Source of the DNA: Aspidapion aeneum
Taxonomy: Eukaryota; Arthropoda; Insecta; Coleoptera; Brentidae
NCBI GenBank assembly: GCA_963576565.1
Contig: OY755048.1
Location: 7,460,136-7,524,135, forward strand
Direction of reading: 5' to 3'
Length of the DNA: 64,000 nucleotides
The notes under the pieces were generated by a model. It was not told the origin of the DNA. It did no database searches and saw nothing but the letters and a program-made list of their open reading frames with translations. Every line of letters starts with the position of its first letter. The first letter of the stretch is position 1. This document shows, piece by piece, positions 12,951 to 25,066 of this stretch. Position numbers and translations under genes: made by a program.

Positions 12951-13522
12951 GTTTTCATTCGAAAATAATAAAAAAATAATAAAATAAATAAATATGTAAT
13001 TTCAAATAATGAAAAAAACGTAAAATTAAAGTGTATTTCTTATTATTATTTTTAATATTAAAGTACAGACAAACACACAAAATTCTAAAAAGTTCAGGGA
13101 AATTAGTAACCTTTCAACCATTTACTTTTTTTATATTGTGAAAAAGTGCAAAAATATTTTCATAATAATTGGCCATTGGGCTTTATTATCATAATAGAAA
13201 AAAAAATTGGTAATTATTGCAGGAAATTAAGGCACCTCAAATGCTGTCACTTCTGACAGTCCACCTACCTGATATTTATTTTATCATTTATTTGCCAAAA
13301 AGCACATAACTGCTGCGACATTATATGCAGACCTAACGTGGCGGATTTCCGCGGCACATCACACTCGCTCTTCTTGGATCACACCTCCCTTAAGACACAG
13401 TGAAGAGAACGTTATACTTAGGTGTATTTTAACGTCTTGCCAGATTTGGGATTGCTTACTTAGTTTTCTAAATATGACGGGTGGGCCTTATACCCCTCAG
13501 CCACCTTGTAATGTATACTTAC
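12951..13522. other. trh intron downstream of the bHLH exon
   Basis: On the minus strand this follows the GTAAGT donor of trh exon 2, so it is intron. AT-rich, with nothing else recognised. The open frame 13474-13689 (plus) overlaps the exon and is a shadow. Confidence 0.5.
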
Positions 13523-13761
13523 CCTTTAAAGTTTTAGTGGGTGGTGGACCATCTCGACTCCATGGAGGTTCACCATGTCCAGAAAAGTCCCTAAGCTTAA
13601 GATATGAGATCGTCAGTCTAATGATACTAGCTTTGTCTAATTGTGAGGTTATTGCCGCGGGCAGAGGCAGCATTTTGGCTAATTCGTAAAATTCAAAGTT
13701 TTCCTTTCCTCTTCTCGATCGTGCAGCGTCTCTACTTTTCTCTTTTCTTAGTTCCAAGATG
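13523..13761 (-). CDS. trh: trachealess, exon encoding the bHLH domain
   Basis: Encodes the DNA-binding and dimerisation part of a bHLH-PAS transcription factor that, in Drosophila, pairs with Tango/ARNT and specifies tracheal and salivary duct fate. The basic region reads [15 protein letters not shown], followed by helix 1 [15 protein letters not shown], then the loop and helix 2 [20 protein letters not shown], then [11 protein letters not shown]. The Trachealess/NPAS3 branch has this [11 protein letters not shown] basic region; Single-minded differs there. The exon starts after an acceptor (TTTTTTCTTACAG) at 13762-13764 and ends at a GTAAGT donor (13517-13522). It is 239 bp: one base of a split codon, 79 full codons, one base of the next. 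It joins in phase to the exon at 35343-35518. The PAS exons are not in the window. Confidence 0.95.
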
Positions 13762-13969
13762 CTGTAAGAAAAAATAAATCGTTATCATCAAATCATAATA
13801 TTTGTAATAAAAATATTAAAAAACTGACAAAAAACAATGCTTATGTATGGTTATTAGTTAGTAACCAAAGCTAGCTGATTGTTTTCTAAATTATGACATA
13901 TTAAAGTCCGAGCAATCTATGAAAACAATAAAAGAATGAAAGTTTCGCACTTCAGAGAAAGCTAAAAGG

Positions 13970-14265
13970 TCATTGGGGAATTCCATAGCCTACATAACAT
14001 CTAAGGAAAACCAAAAAGAATTATTATTTCTTTTGGCCAATTTGGCCGAGCCCCCATCACCGCACGGGTTTTGGACTCGATGGCTGGCGAACGGAACGTG
14101 TGAAAACAAAATTACGGGGGAACTTTTTGGTGAAATTGGCAGAAATTGGTCTATACTACTTGAGCCGTCATTTAAGTCCCCGGAGATTCGCCTGGCCCCT
14201 CTGTTTGACATTATTAGGTTATTCTACTTGGCGCCTAAAAGAATGCTGCTTCCTGCGTAAAGTTT
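13970..14265. other. GC-richer block in trh intron 1, possible conserved element
   Basis: This stretch, about 200 bp upstream of the bHLH exon in gene direction, is less AT-rich than its surroundings. It carries overlapping open frames on both strands (95 codons plus, 73 codons minus). Neither protein looks familiar. No repeat copy was seen in the window. Either a conserved regulatory element or an unrecognised element fragment would fit. Confidence 0.35.
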
Positions 14266-14629
14266 TTATGTGAAAAAGGAGCTATGTTGTTTTTCACTAC
14301 CACAGAGTCAAATTAACGTCACATTAATATTTTTACTTATTTTGAACAAAGAGAATCATATCTACACAGGGTGTTATTAAATAAGATGCTAATATAAAAG
14401 GAGGTAATTGTTTCCATTTCGTGAAAAATTTCATATGATTATGTCTAATAAACGTCTTAACTCTTATGAAAAGTTAGGATTTTTGAAAATCACTTGATTT
14501 TTCCTGATCCTATTTTGAAGAAAGCAATTTAATTGGCACCTTTTTGGAACCTTATGTTGGTTATCTGGTCTTTGAAATTGCAAAAATACTACTTTAGAGC
14601 TTTTTTGACATGCGCAATGCTCCAAAAAA

Positions 14630-15080
14630 AAGAAGTCACACCTCTTATGTCAAAATGTGGTTGATCAACATTTGAAGTGGAGTGAGCACACTAAACTATT
14701 ATGTGGAAGAATAAGAAAGCTTTTTATAGATTTTATCAAATAAGGCAACTTAAATTATAAATTTTTAAAAATTGTTTATGACTCGTTGGTGGAATCAATT
14801 CTCAGGTATTGTATAGTTGTATGGGGTGGCTTTACCAAAATTCTCTGGAAAATTTAACTGCATGTCAAAATACAGCAATAAAAATACTGTTTAAAAAAAT
14901 AGACTTTATTTGACAGAACAACTATATTCAAATTTAAAACTTTTAAATATACGCAACTTATATGCTCTGAATGTTCTTAATTTTTTGCAAAAAACACCAG
15001 ATCAGTTTTCACAAGGGGTTATGGCACAAGGGGTATACAAAACTCAAATTTATATATATCCAAACAAATAACTAACTAAC
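14630..15080 (+). pseudogene. Jockey-like LINE, RT C-terminal remnant
   Basis: The plus strand reads HLKWSEHTKLLCGRIRKLF, one stop, then NYKFLKIVYDSLVESILRYC and IVVWGG. A frame change then gives a TACQNTAIKILFKK block. This order (distal helix, YDSLVESILRY, VWGG, QN/IK block) is the region after the RT palm in Jockey-superfamily LINEs. Several stops and indels show that it is dead. Confidence 0.7.
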
Positions 15081-15339
15081 TGTAACTCAAAGATTTATTA
15101 TTTATTATGGTCCAGTATTTTTCACATCCTTTCAAACAGAATTAAAATTTTAACAAAAAAATTTCTAAAGAAGTTTTTACAAAATCATCATTTATTTGTT
15201 GAAATACTTAATGGATAACAGTAGTGAAAATAAAACATTAGGAACTAAAATAATTATAAATTGAAAAAACATTATTTAACAATCAAGTCATGTCAAGTTG
15301 TGTTCGAGCGAAAATGCCATGATATAAATACACACGTAG

Positions 15340-17025
15340 GAGATTAAACGTTAAAAAACCAAACAAAAGAAAATGTAAACATCCAGATCATCAAACCAGA
15401 ACAATGGACAGAACACTACAAGAGACTGCTGCAGGAAACAAGACTCGAATATCTGTCAGCCTCTCCGAGGAAAGACATAGAAGTACATGGAGAGGAAGTG
15501 ATTATCGAAAAAGAAATTATAAAGAATACTATTAAAAAGCTTAAATCCGGAAAAGCTAGCGGACCTGGGGGAATATACGCTGAAATGCTCAAATATGGAT
15601 CAGAAAAACTACTAGAAAATCTCACATATATTATCAATCAATGCATAAACGGGCATCCAGTACCTGATGATTGGAAAATAGCATTCATATCCTCAATACA
15701 TAAAAAAGGAAACAAGCTGGCAACAACTACAGAGGAATTTCAGTAACCAGGACTCTAAGTAGATTGTACGGTAGGATTCTTAGATACCTAATATAGAATG
15801 CTTTTCATGACCAAGAAGAAGAAGAGCAAAGTGGGTTTCGTGCAGGCAGATCTTGTAGTGATAATGTTTTTTGTCGTCTTAAACAAGTAATAATAAAGTA
15901 AGAAAAGGAGTGCCAGAAATATAGAGACTTATGTTATACCTTTGTGGACCTACAAAAAGCATATGATACCGTTTCAGTAGAAAAATTATGGCAGTGTTAG
16001 AACAAACTAATATCAATCATACATATATAAAAGCGATAAAACAACTTTACAAAGGGTCAAAATCTAAAATTAAAATTTGAAATCGACTTTCAAAAGAATT
16101 CCAGGTAACGAAAGGCTTAAGACAGGGAGGTTGTATCTCTCCAACTCTTTTTAAAATATATATCGCACTAGCTCTAAAAACCTGGAAACGTAAAGTACAC
16201 GGCATGGGAATACAACTTAACGACCGATTTACCATATACACACTACAGTTTGCTGACGACCAAGTAATTGTAGCTAATGATAAAGAAGACATGGAGTATA
16301 TGATGAGAAAGTTGACGGAATAATACCAAAAGTGGGGTTTAACAGTGAACGTGGACAAGACACAGTACTTATGTATTGGAAACGAATCAAGTGATCTAGA
16401 CATTGGACAAACAATATCTCTATGCAATGAGTATGTATACTTGGGTGTCACATTTGATAAGACAGGAACAGACTGTAAAGAACTAGAAAAAAGAACAATA
16501 AAAGCAAAAAAGGTAATTGATTGTCTTAACAGTATTTTATGGAGCAGAGAGATAAAAATGAATGTAAAATTTAACATATATGAAACAATGGTGAAAAGCA
16601 CGCTGCTGTATGGAATAGAGACTTGTCGTGTAACAGAAAAATACAAAGCAAAAATGGAAAGTGTCGAAATGGATGCAATAAGAAGATCAATGAGAATATC
16701 TAGAACAGATCATATAAGAAATGGGATCATAAAAGAAAGAATGGGAATCGAGGGAAGCATAACGGATGACATCACTAAAAGACAACTGATATGATACGGC
16801 CATGTACAACGGATGAACGACGAAGGATTACCAAAGCAGGTTCTAGAATGGCAACCAATAGGGCGCAGAAAAAGAGGGCGTTCTAAACTGGAATGGCAAC
16901 AGTCAATCCAAAGATCAATGAGTAAAAAAAAACCTGACGGAAGATGATTGTCAGGATCGAAGGACGTGGAGAATAGGCATCGGACAACGTAGAAAAACGT
17001 TCTAAACCGACATAGTAGTAGTAGT
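15340..17025 (+). pseudogene. RTE-type LINE, RT region, frame-broken
   Basis: A 5'-truncated copy of the family seen at 55.7-58.8 kb. It has IKKLKSGKASGPGG and FISSIHKKGNK (15498-15746), an AGRSC block near 15845, LRQGGCISPTLFK at about 16120, then QFADDQVIV-like text around 16250 and a clean 149-codon frame (16345-16794) with a YLGVTFDKTG block. The basic tail with RLPKQVLEWQPIGRRKR follows and the stop is at about 17003. The 3' UTR is about ten bases and ends in a short TAG repeat, as in RTE elements. At least three frameshifts or stops separate the blocks. Confidence 0.85.
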
Positions 17026-18056
17026 CAAGTCAAGGTTTGTTTTAGATTCATTAATAGTTTTTTATACAGAAAAAAGGCTCTGTAGTGTTTATTGTTAATT
17101 CTGATCTCCATCACATACACCAGTGTGTTGATATTACATTTCGTGGACAATAATTGTTAAAAGAAATCTACACACAAGCTAGGTAGACTTCTTTTTTCGA
17201 AAGTGCGTAATTTTTGGGAATAATTTTAACATATTTTTTATTTTTAAATATTTTATTCTATAGGGCTAAATTTGGTAATTCTCCAATTATAGATATAAAG
17301 TGACCAGTTGGGTACAAATTGTTACTATTATATTATAAGGAATATTATTTGATTAAATTGAATTTAATTGAATTGGTTTAGTCAGGCCGATGCTCGATAG
17401 ACTTTTGCTGCCACAGAGTTTGTTAGGAATCATTTTCAAGAATTTTCACAGAGGAAAAAGTTACCTAAAAAATAAACTGGTGTGCCGTGGACTATTATCT
17501 ATTTCAGTACTAGATACTACCTAAGCGGTTACCTGTATTAAAAAAGGCGTATATCTAAGGCCAAGCTAGTGTGGAAAAAGTGGAAATTAGAATGCGACGT
17601 AGGACACGGCCCCAAAGGAGGAATAAAATTCAAAAGTAACGTACTCGGATCACGAAACGCCAGCTTCCCTAAGGAAAAGTTAAGATTTACCTTTATTTCC
17701 TTGTAAAAAGGTTTGAAAATCGAAAGTATATAGGTATGACGTATTTTTTTACGTCTTTAAAAATATGACAATTTCAAATGATATATACATAAATAAGGGT
17801 CACGTCCAAGATAGAGTTGATAGGTTGACCCCGCAAAGAGTGCTGACTCTGTGACCGCTGTGGCAGTTTTATCACATTCCCGGACGTGTCATCCCGTGTT
17901 AGATCGGACTAATGAGGCGAACGTCCCGTGGGATCATCCGGGGAGCACCGAAAACCATTTCCTATAGCGCTGGACACTTACACTAGACACTGATCTTTAC
18001 AGACATACCTAAGCGAAGACACCATAGCGGTATTTACATTTTAAAACGTATTTTTG
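17026..18056. other. Noncoding trh intron, one GC-rich stretch
   Basis: No gene seen. 17800-17990 is GC-richer and CpG-containing (for example CCGGACGTGTCATCCCG) and was not seen elsewhere in the window, so it could be regulatory or an unrecognised element. Confidence 0.3.
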
Positions 18057-20725
18057 GGTAGGGTAGAAGCACCATTTGTGGCCATAATAATCCCTAAATA
18101 ACAAGAATTACAGTAAAGCTGTCAGCAATGTAAATACAAAAAATTGTAAAGAAATAAATCTGGTAACACATGCTTTAATTCTTTTTCTGTCAGTTCTAAC
18201 AGTTACGACCTAAAAATCTCCGAATGCATACATATATTTGTGATGTGCTCCGATCTTAAACATTTTGTTAAGGAACATATGGTAAATTTTTTATATATTA
18301 TCCGAAATAGACATAGCTTTAAATATTTTGTTTTCATCTTAATTTAAAAATGGCCACAAATGGGTATACTTTTTTCGAAAAACCCAAGTTTATGCATTAA
18401 CGTGGTTACAAAGGGGAAGATGACAAACGAAATCTAATAATATACAAAATCAGCCCTACAAAATGAAGGGGGTGAAAAAAATGCTGGCTTAAACAAGATT
18501 TTAATCTGGCACTTTTTTTCTTTCTAATGCAACACAGTTTGTTTACTAATAATTTCTTTTCATAATGATGCATTTTATTTTATTCTTTTTAACACGCTTT
18601 TATTAGCTTTACTTGTACGTTTGTATTTTTCTTAGTGTTTTCTACGAAGTAAGTACAGGTTTTAAAAAACTGTTAAATTCAAATATTTATTCAATTTAAA
18701 TCTTAGTTGTAGGTATAGTCCTGTCATTTCAAAATGCCTCACAAAAAACTGGCGCGTGCCATCACCATTAATCATAATAACCATTTTGGGATTTGCAGGA
18801 GTCTGTGCAAAAATTGAAAATTTATTTTCAAATTTTGGGAAGAATTTCAGTGTTTTAAGCACGGCGCTTCATTCTTTAAAGTTTAAGCTTCGAACGTACC
18901 TTATTCCATTTTATAAGTTACCAATCCCTTCTCGAAATATAAGAAAGGCTTTCGAAAGGTACTACCTGCATTCTTTAATATAGGATCAAACTCAGTTTAA
19001 AATTGTTAGCGGTTGGTGTTTATATTGTTTGAATTTGAATTCAGATTGTTATTATTGTGACATTTCCATTATTATTGTGAATAATAACAATTATAAACCT
19101 GTACATTTTGTAGTTTATTTTTATAAGTGAGGACCTAATAAGTCATATGAATAATGGCGTTTTGGCGGCCATTTGAAACACCACACACAAATTTTTGGAG
19201 ACCATTTGAGGAGCAAGGAGGAGAAGAAGTGGTGGTACCATTAGAGTCTGCGGTTTTACAGGAACCAAACGTTAACCCTGAAAAAAATTATCCAAAGGGC
19301 AAGGCAAAACTTTTAAAAACACATTGTACGAGGAAAACTCAAGATATTATTCTTGATATGTATACGCAACTCTCAGTAGAAAATTGCGGAAATCGTTCCA
19401 GAATATACGAACGTATTACGCATATTACAGGGGCAAGCTACAGAACCATATGTAGAATAATAACAAGAGGATATGCCAAAACACGAAAAACAAGAAATAG
19501 TAGAAGAGTAACCAATATATCAGCTGGTACGGTGTACGAAATACGTACACTGATTTACAATTTATACGCAGCCAATAAGAGCCCTACTATCGAGGAATTA
19601 TTAAAAGAAATGAAAGAAAAACAAATTTCGTATACATATAAATCCCCTTCCACATTAAGTAAATTATTACGGCAAATGGGATTTCAATTATATCAATTTA
19701 TAATGAAAAATTATGTTTGGTTAATTTTGACTAGTTTTTCTACATTATATATTGAAAAGGTAATAATGGCACTATTCTTATGTGTTTTATATATTCTAAC
19801 GCATTTTGAGGGTTGCAATAATCCATTTGACTAAGTTACATCTAACTACAGTTTTTACAATGTTATTGTTGAAATACATATTATGAAGAAAACTGAAATA
19901 TTTTCTTTTTAATGTAAATGGTTGTAATTGCATATTTAAACAAGGCTTTTAGTTTTCATTATCTTTTCTTTATAACAATTTTTGATATTGTCAAAAATTT
20001 ACTCTTGGCCAAAATTTATATTTTTGAACAAACCTTGTATGCGATTAAAAAATTTGACATCTGATGATTGTATTTTAAATTTTAGAACATGCAGAACTTT
20101 TTATAAAAAATAACTTTTTTTTCTAAACTTAAAAATATAAAAGTTTTCCATATGGTTCCAACTTAGACAACATGTATATAACCTGTTATAATAATTCATC
20201 CTGTACCTAATGTTACATTTAAATAAAATGTATAGTACCTATCTATTAATGATTATTATACGTATCAAGCAACTTTTCTTAAACGTTTTATTATACTATA
20301 AATTGTTCCCAGTCCGGCCCATATTCTCCTTTATTTGTTTAGGATTTCTTAATGGGTTTCACACTTCAAATTTTATTATGGTTTCTTTGGCGGCGTTTTG
20401 AAATGAAAGAACTTTACTTTGTTTTCAAAAATCTTTAAAAAAATAAATATATTTTATTTTGCACCTATTTTACCTAGCATGAATTATTTATGTAAGGCAA
20501 TGCACAAACGGAGAAGTTAATGGCCACGAGTCGATAAAAATTGCCACAAATTCTGATAATTACCATTTTGCCTAACAAAAAATATTTTTCGCAAACCATT
20601 GCTTCAAATTATTTAAAAAAGTTTTGTCTATAAAATCTTATAAAAGTGGATTTTTTCAAAAATGTGTTAAAAGTATTATTGCCATTTAAAGTCCATATTT
20701 TTTTAAAATGGCCACAACCGGGTGT
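18057..20725 (+). mobile_element. Candidate DNA transposon carrying a Tc1/IS630-like ORF
   Basis: The left end GTAGAAGCACCATTTGTGG (about 18064) and the right end, whose inverse reads AAACACCCGGTTGTGGCCAT (20707-20726), are similar inverted termini around the transposase-like ORF at 19154-19834. A third related terminus, ATGGCCACAAATGGG at about 18350, may instead define a ~300-bp MITE (18057-18377) beside a larger element. No clean target duplication was found. Confidence 0.4.
19154..19834 (+). CDS. Transposase N-terminal DNA-binding region, C-terminus lost
   Basis: A 226-codon open frame. Residues from about 55 to 180 look like the paired helix-turn-helix region of Tc1/mariner/IS630-superfamily transposases. 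They contain a TGASYRTICRI recognition-helix-like block, a basic linker (TRKTRNSRRV) and a second module with SPTIEELLKEM and STLSKLLRQMGFQ. In intact relatives the DDE catalytic domain begins after the GF block. Here the sequence becomes hydrophobic and unrelated (IMKNYVWLILTSF), so no catalytic residues remain. It could still bind its own termini and act as a repressor, but that is conjecture. The start is the first ATG. Confidence 0.6.
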   Translation: MAFWRPFETPHTNFWRPFEEQGGEEVVVPLESAVLQEPNVNPEKNYPKGKAKLLKTHCTRKTQDIILDMYTQLSVENCGNRSRIYERITHITGASYRTICRIITRGYAKTRKTRNSRRVTNISAGTVYEIRTLIYNLYAANKSPTIEELLKEMKEKQISYTYKSPSTLSKLLRQMGFQLYQFIMKNYVWLILTSFSTLYIEKVIMALFLCVLYILTHFEGCNNPFD

Positions 20726-21967
20726 TTATCACTGTAACTCACAAGCCCTTCCCCTCACTCATCCATCAATACATTACATTAACAGTGAAAAGCAAAGCTC
20801 TTCCATAGTTCTTCAGCCGCCTAAATTCTAATTTCGAGATAAAAAAATATTTGAAGTCGGCTTGGAATGGTATAGTTTTTGCAAAGTCAGTTGAACAAAG
20901 GTTAAAGCCGACCATCGGCATATCCTTTAATGAAAGTTACATGGGCGGCGGTAGAAATACTCATGAAAATTGTTTCATTTAATTATGACGTAATCTAAAG
21001 AAATAAAAATGGTTAATAAAACATTCTCTTCCTACACCTACAGAAACGACAAAACCGCCGACTAAAGGTTTCCCGAAAAGCACACCCGAAAGCAATTAAA
21101 AGTGCATATCAAAAAAATCTGCCAATCAGGTACCGTCTATCCACCTGTGCTCGGTCGGTCGGAAAACAAATACTTTGTGCTCGGACCGCAAAGAGCCGCG
21201 CCTTTTCTCTGTCGGTAGGGTTGAAATTATACCAGGAAGATTTTATATGAATTTGGATAACTTTTGAAGGGCAGAATGAAGCAAAATTTCATGAAATCGA
21301 TAGAACCCCGTATTAGGAGCATTTCAGGTGACTTTGGAAAAACTATAACCAAAGCACTGTGGTTCGGACTATTTAAACACAAGCCCCCAATACAGAACCA
21401 CACAAATTTTGTGATTTAGGGTAGAAACGTTACTGGCTCGTTAAACCATACTACAATATTTGGTTAATGTTAGATTGGAGGCTGTTGAAAAATCAAGAAT
21501 TTTTGCAAAATATTAAAACGTTTCCAAAATGTTTAGAAAAAATATTTTTTACGTGTGAAGCATTGCACATTTGAAAGAAAGTTATTAAAACACCTTTCTA
21601 ACAAGATTTTTGTAACTCCATTTCAATTTTAAAACAATAAAATTATCCACATGAACGTAGAAAATAAAACTTATTTAGTGAATAGGGACTGACATTTGAT
21701 TTTTTTGGTTAAATTTATTTATATTTAATTTTTTAACTTTGGAATAAATATATTTTTGGCCTATTGCTTTTTATTTTGACTGTCGAATTTTTAGTTTGCC
21801 TACTTGTGGTGGGCTCGATATAAAAAAGTCGCCCTGAGAAATAAAAAAATAACAAACAAAGATAACAATTATTTTTTAAACATTTCTTAAACTCGAGAAT
21901 TAACGCCTTTGGTATTAGTTTGCTTTCTCATTTATTCACAGTAATATTCTTAAAATTCCGCCAGTTT
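20726..21967. other. Noncoding trh intron
   Basis: No gene recognised. 21050-21230 is GC-richer (CGGTCGGTCGGAAAAC region) and unique in the window, so it may be regulatory. The 61-codon frame at 20646-20831 overlaps the transposon end and is not a gene. Confidence 0.3.
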
Positions 21968-22170
21968 TTAGGCGAAATTCATATAATGTGCGTACCGGCT
22001 TCGTTACGTCACCGTACTGTTACGTCATCGAAACATTTACACTACACCGTAACGGCACCGTAAAGGGTGTACGTCACTTGATTTCAATGTATGAATATAT
22101 CACGCGTCGGTGAAGGTACGGTGACGTGTGACGTGACGTTGAGGGTGAGTATAGTATGAATTACGCCTAA
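21968..22170. mobile_element. ~200-bp MITE with ACGTCAC-rich inverted arms
   Basis: The left end TTAGGCGAAATTCATATAAT and the inverse of the right end, TTAGGCGTAATTCATACTAT, are similar. Inside, TTACGTCACCGTAC (about 22003) is mirrored by GTACGGTGACGTG (about 22116), so the whole unit can fold. No coding sequence. Confidence 0.65.
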
Positions 22171-22772
22171 TGCGGCTTTCATAAATTACCATAGCAAAAT
22201 ATAGGTTACTGATTTCTAGAATTAAAAAAATATATATCGCGGATATGCATGGATATGATGACACCTATATTATTAATAGTTAGCTGCCACAATAACGCAC
22301 CTTAAGAATGGAATTCTGTGAAGTTCCAAGCGTTGTCATTTTTTCCGGTTCTATTATAGACAGATTTCGGATAAATATTGCAGATTATTTATTAAATAAC
22401 CATTGTTACCAATCACTTAGTTACAGAAAACGGTTGATCATAGAATTTGTTTTTGTGGGTAGTGAATTGAACTGAGCCGGGCTATGTAACGCTCATTCGT
22501 GTGATGTCGGCTCGAGTCGACTAACTGTGAGAGGAACAGTTAGCAGAGCGATATGATGATGCAGATGAAGGTCAGTATTATTAATTTCGCCTTGTTGAAG
22601 TTTATACTTCTGCCGTGTGGTGTTATGTACACACAATTTTTTTCACTGCATTCATAAACAGTCATTTAAAATAAATCTTGAATGATAACAGTCGCAGAAA
22701 TGCACGCGACAGAAAAATTCGTTTTCATGAGCACTCAGTGAAAACCTCACAAATCTAAGGATTTTTATTTAT

Positions 22773-23640
22773 TAGCTCACACATATACTATACTATAGTA
22801 GTGTGAGCTATGGTGATCCTAATTTTTTCGAGAAAAAAAAAGTTGCTCCGATTTCAAAATTTTTTATATATCTTTGCGTTTCAGATGATTTTGAAACTTT
22901 TTTGTTGCGCCGTCTGTCTGTCTGTCTGTCTGTCTGTCTGTATGTCTGTCTGTCTGTCTGTCTGTCTGTGTGTCTGTATGTCTGTCTGTAACGACCAACG
23001 CGCATAACTCAAAAACCGCTTGCCCGATTTTAATGAAATTTGGTACCCAGGCTGGGTTTTGGGTCGAGATGGTCGCATTTAAAAATGAACAAAATCCACC
23101 GAACACAAGCCAAATAAAAGGGTGGGGGTAGATTTCAAAAATTAGAGTTTATGAAAAAATATGGCGTGTGTGATATCAAACGAAAGGTAATTAAGTCTGG
23201 AGTTAAACAAAATACATTTCAGTTTATTTAAAAAAAAGGGGGGGGGGTAAATTTCAAAAATTAGTGTTTAAGTGGAAATATGGCGTGTGTGATATCAAAC
23301 GAAAGGTAATTGAGTCTGGAGTTAAACAAAATACATTTTAGTTTATTTAAAAAAGGGGGGGGGGTAAATTTCAAAAATTAGTGTTTAAGTGAAAATATGG
23401 CGTGTGTGATATCAAACGAAAGGTAATTGAGTCTGGAGTTAAACAAAATACATTTTAGTTTAAAAAAAAGGGTGGGGGTAGATTTGAAAAATTAGAGTAT
23501 AAGTCAAAACATGGCTTGTGTAGTATCAAACGAAAGGTAATTGAGTCTGGAGTTCAATAAAACATACTTCAGTTTTTAGTTATATTAGCTTTCACGTAGA
23601 TACACTATAACTATAGTACCCAGTGTGAGCTTAGGTGCTC
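22773..23640 (+). mobile_element. Family A element, copy 1 (hairpin ends + TCTG + minisatellite)
   Basis: The order is: a terminal palindrome beginning TAGCTCACAC and closing GTGTGAGCTA (22773-22810); a unique stretch; a TCTG microsatellite (about 22912-22989); a conserved block with CGCGCATAACTCAAAAACCG; and four ~118-bp units marked by TATGGCGTGTGTGATATC (near 23160, 23280, 23396 and 23510). The end is a second hairpin around CACTATAACTATAG, closing GGCAGAGTATTT. Open frames across the TCTG run (Cys/Leu/Ser/Val or Gln/Thr/Asp/Arg repeats) are artefacts. Confidence 0.85.
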
Positions 23641-23704
23641 ATAGATTGGCAGAGTATTTACTTGTAGACATATTAAAACATACATATCTTTTCAAAATAA
23701 TATA

Positions 23705-24140
23705 GTTTAAATCAAAAAAAGACCTTGTACAAAATTTCAACAGAAACGTGCAGTAAGGACCACTCACAACTTATAATTAAGGACCTATAAGGACCAGTAA
23801 GGGTCGCAACGTGGCAAGACCCATATGGACATGGGAGGACCCATAAGAACTTGAGAGGACCCATAAGGACTTGGTAGGACCTAGCAGGACCTTTAGCGAC
23901 CCAGCAGGAAAATAAAAACCGGAGTAGGGTTTTGTTAGGCAATTTATTGATTTATCAATTCATATCTAAGCCGTCTTGTACCTGCGCAGGAGAGTGCGGT
24001 TAGTGGTTATTGGTAAGAAACTCTAGACACTAATAAAGACTTGTAGGGATCGATAAGGACCGATCGACAAAGATTGATCAGGACCAATAGGGACTGATCA
24101 GAACCAGTAAGGACAAACAAGGACTTACAGGACCAAAAAA
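23705..24140. repeat. Degenerate GGACC-based short tandem repeat
   Basis: Many imperfect 8-12-base units built on (A)GGACC(C/T)A(T/G)AAGGAC occur, for example around 23780-23900 and again 24045-24135. Spacing is irregular, which fits an old minisatellite. Confidence 0.6.
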
Positions 24141-24665
24141 AAAATATGGATTTGGTCTTTAAGGTAATGAAGGAACTGTATTGATCAGCCCCTCGGTAAA
24201 AATATTAAAATCTTTTTTGTGTAGACTCTTTGCATTGAGTTAATATTTTTTTAGGATTAAAGTATTTTTTGTCGTTTTAAAATTTTCGCCTGGTGCGGCA
24301 AATGTTCTTTAATAGTTAATATTCGTTATATATTAAAAGCTTATTATAATATTAAAGCCCTAAAAACTATTCATATCTTTAATAATATTCAGCAAAGTTA
24401 ATTTGTAAGTTTTTAAAGTCAAAAGAGAAAAATATTTGGGGAATGAAAAAAAAATTGTGTGTGCTTAAGACCACACGGCAGAAGTGTAAACTTCAACGCG
24501 AAATTAATAATATTGGCCTTCATCTGCATCATCATATCGCTCGCTGAATGTTCCTCTCACAGTTAGTCGACTTGGGCCGACTTCACCTGAATGAGCATTA
24601 CAAATCCAAGCCTGACGGCTCAGTTCAATTCACTACCCACAAAAACTGCTAAACGCGCCTAAAGA

Positions 24666-25066
24666 AGTTTACACTTCAATAATTTTTCAAAAAGTACATA
24701 TAGTTCAGTAGCCATAGCTAAGAGTCCCTGTATTCCAAAGCAATGTTCATTGTCTAGAGCGATTTTTATTGTTTGACTGGGGACGTCCGTCATAAAAGCT
24801 TGGGACTTTTTTTCCTACGTGGCTCTCGGTAAATAATGTTAAGTTGCAAGTTGGGTCAACTTTTGGTGCCCTTAATAAAATATATTAGGGACTTTTTGCA
24901 ATGCTTCAGTTTTGATATATTCCAGAAAAACTATTTTTACCATATTGGAAAACAATATGATAATTTACATGAGGCATTAGATTATTATAAAACAGACATG
25001 CATACACACAAAGTTGCCTGCGTTGTATTTGTCGGTGTTTTTGAAACTATATGTATATTTATATTA
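24666..25066. other. Noncoding trh intron
   Basis: No gene recognised. The 123-codon frame at 24836-25207 runs into the MITE at 25067 and shows no domain. Confidence 0.35.

Larger units (their letters stand above)
22440..24665. mobile_element. Fold-back element with ~200-bp inverted ends
   Basis: 22450-22625 and the inverse of 24463-24660 share GTGGGTAGTGAATTGAACTG, CGACTAACTGTGAGAGGAAC and GATATGATGATGCAGATGAA in the same order. Each arm is about 180-200 bp with moderate divergence. The central part holds a family A element (22773-23640) and a degenerate GGACC-rich repeat (23705-24140). No ORF resembles a transposase, so it is nonautonomous or an inverted duplication. Confidence 0.7.

Noticed and set aside
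1..13522. Further trh exons (PAS-A/PAS-B)
   Set aside because: No frame on the minus strand shows PAS blocks or suitable splice sites, so these exons are taken to lie outside the window.
16047..16646. 199-codon minus-strand frame
   Set aside because: Antisense shadow of the RTE reverse transcriptase at 15340-17025.
22803..23106. Open frames over the TCTG/GACA microsatellites (also at 32208-32469, 37509-37780, 39591-39842)
   Set aside because: A tetranucleotide repeat without stops stays open in several frames on both strands. The peptides are CLSV or QTDR-type repeats with no domain.
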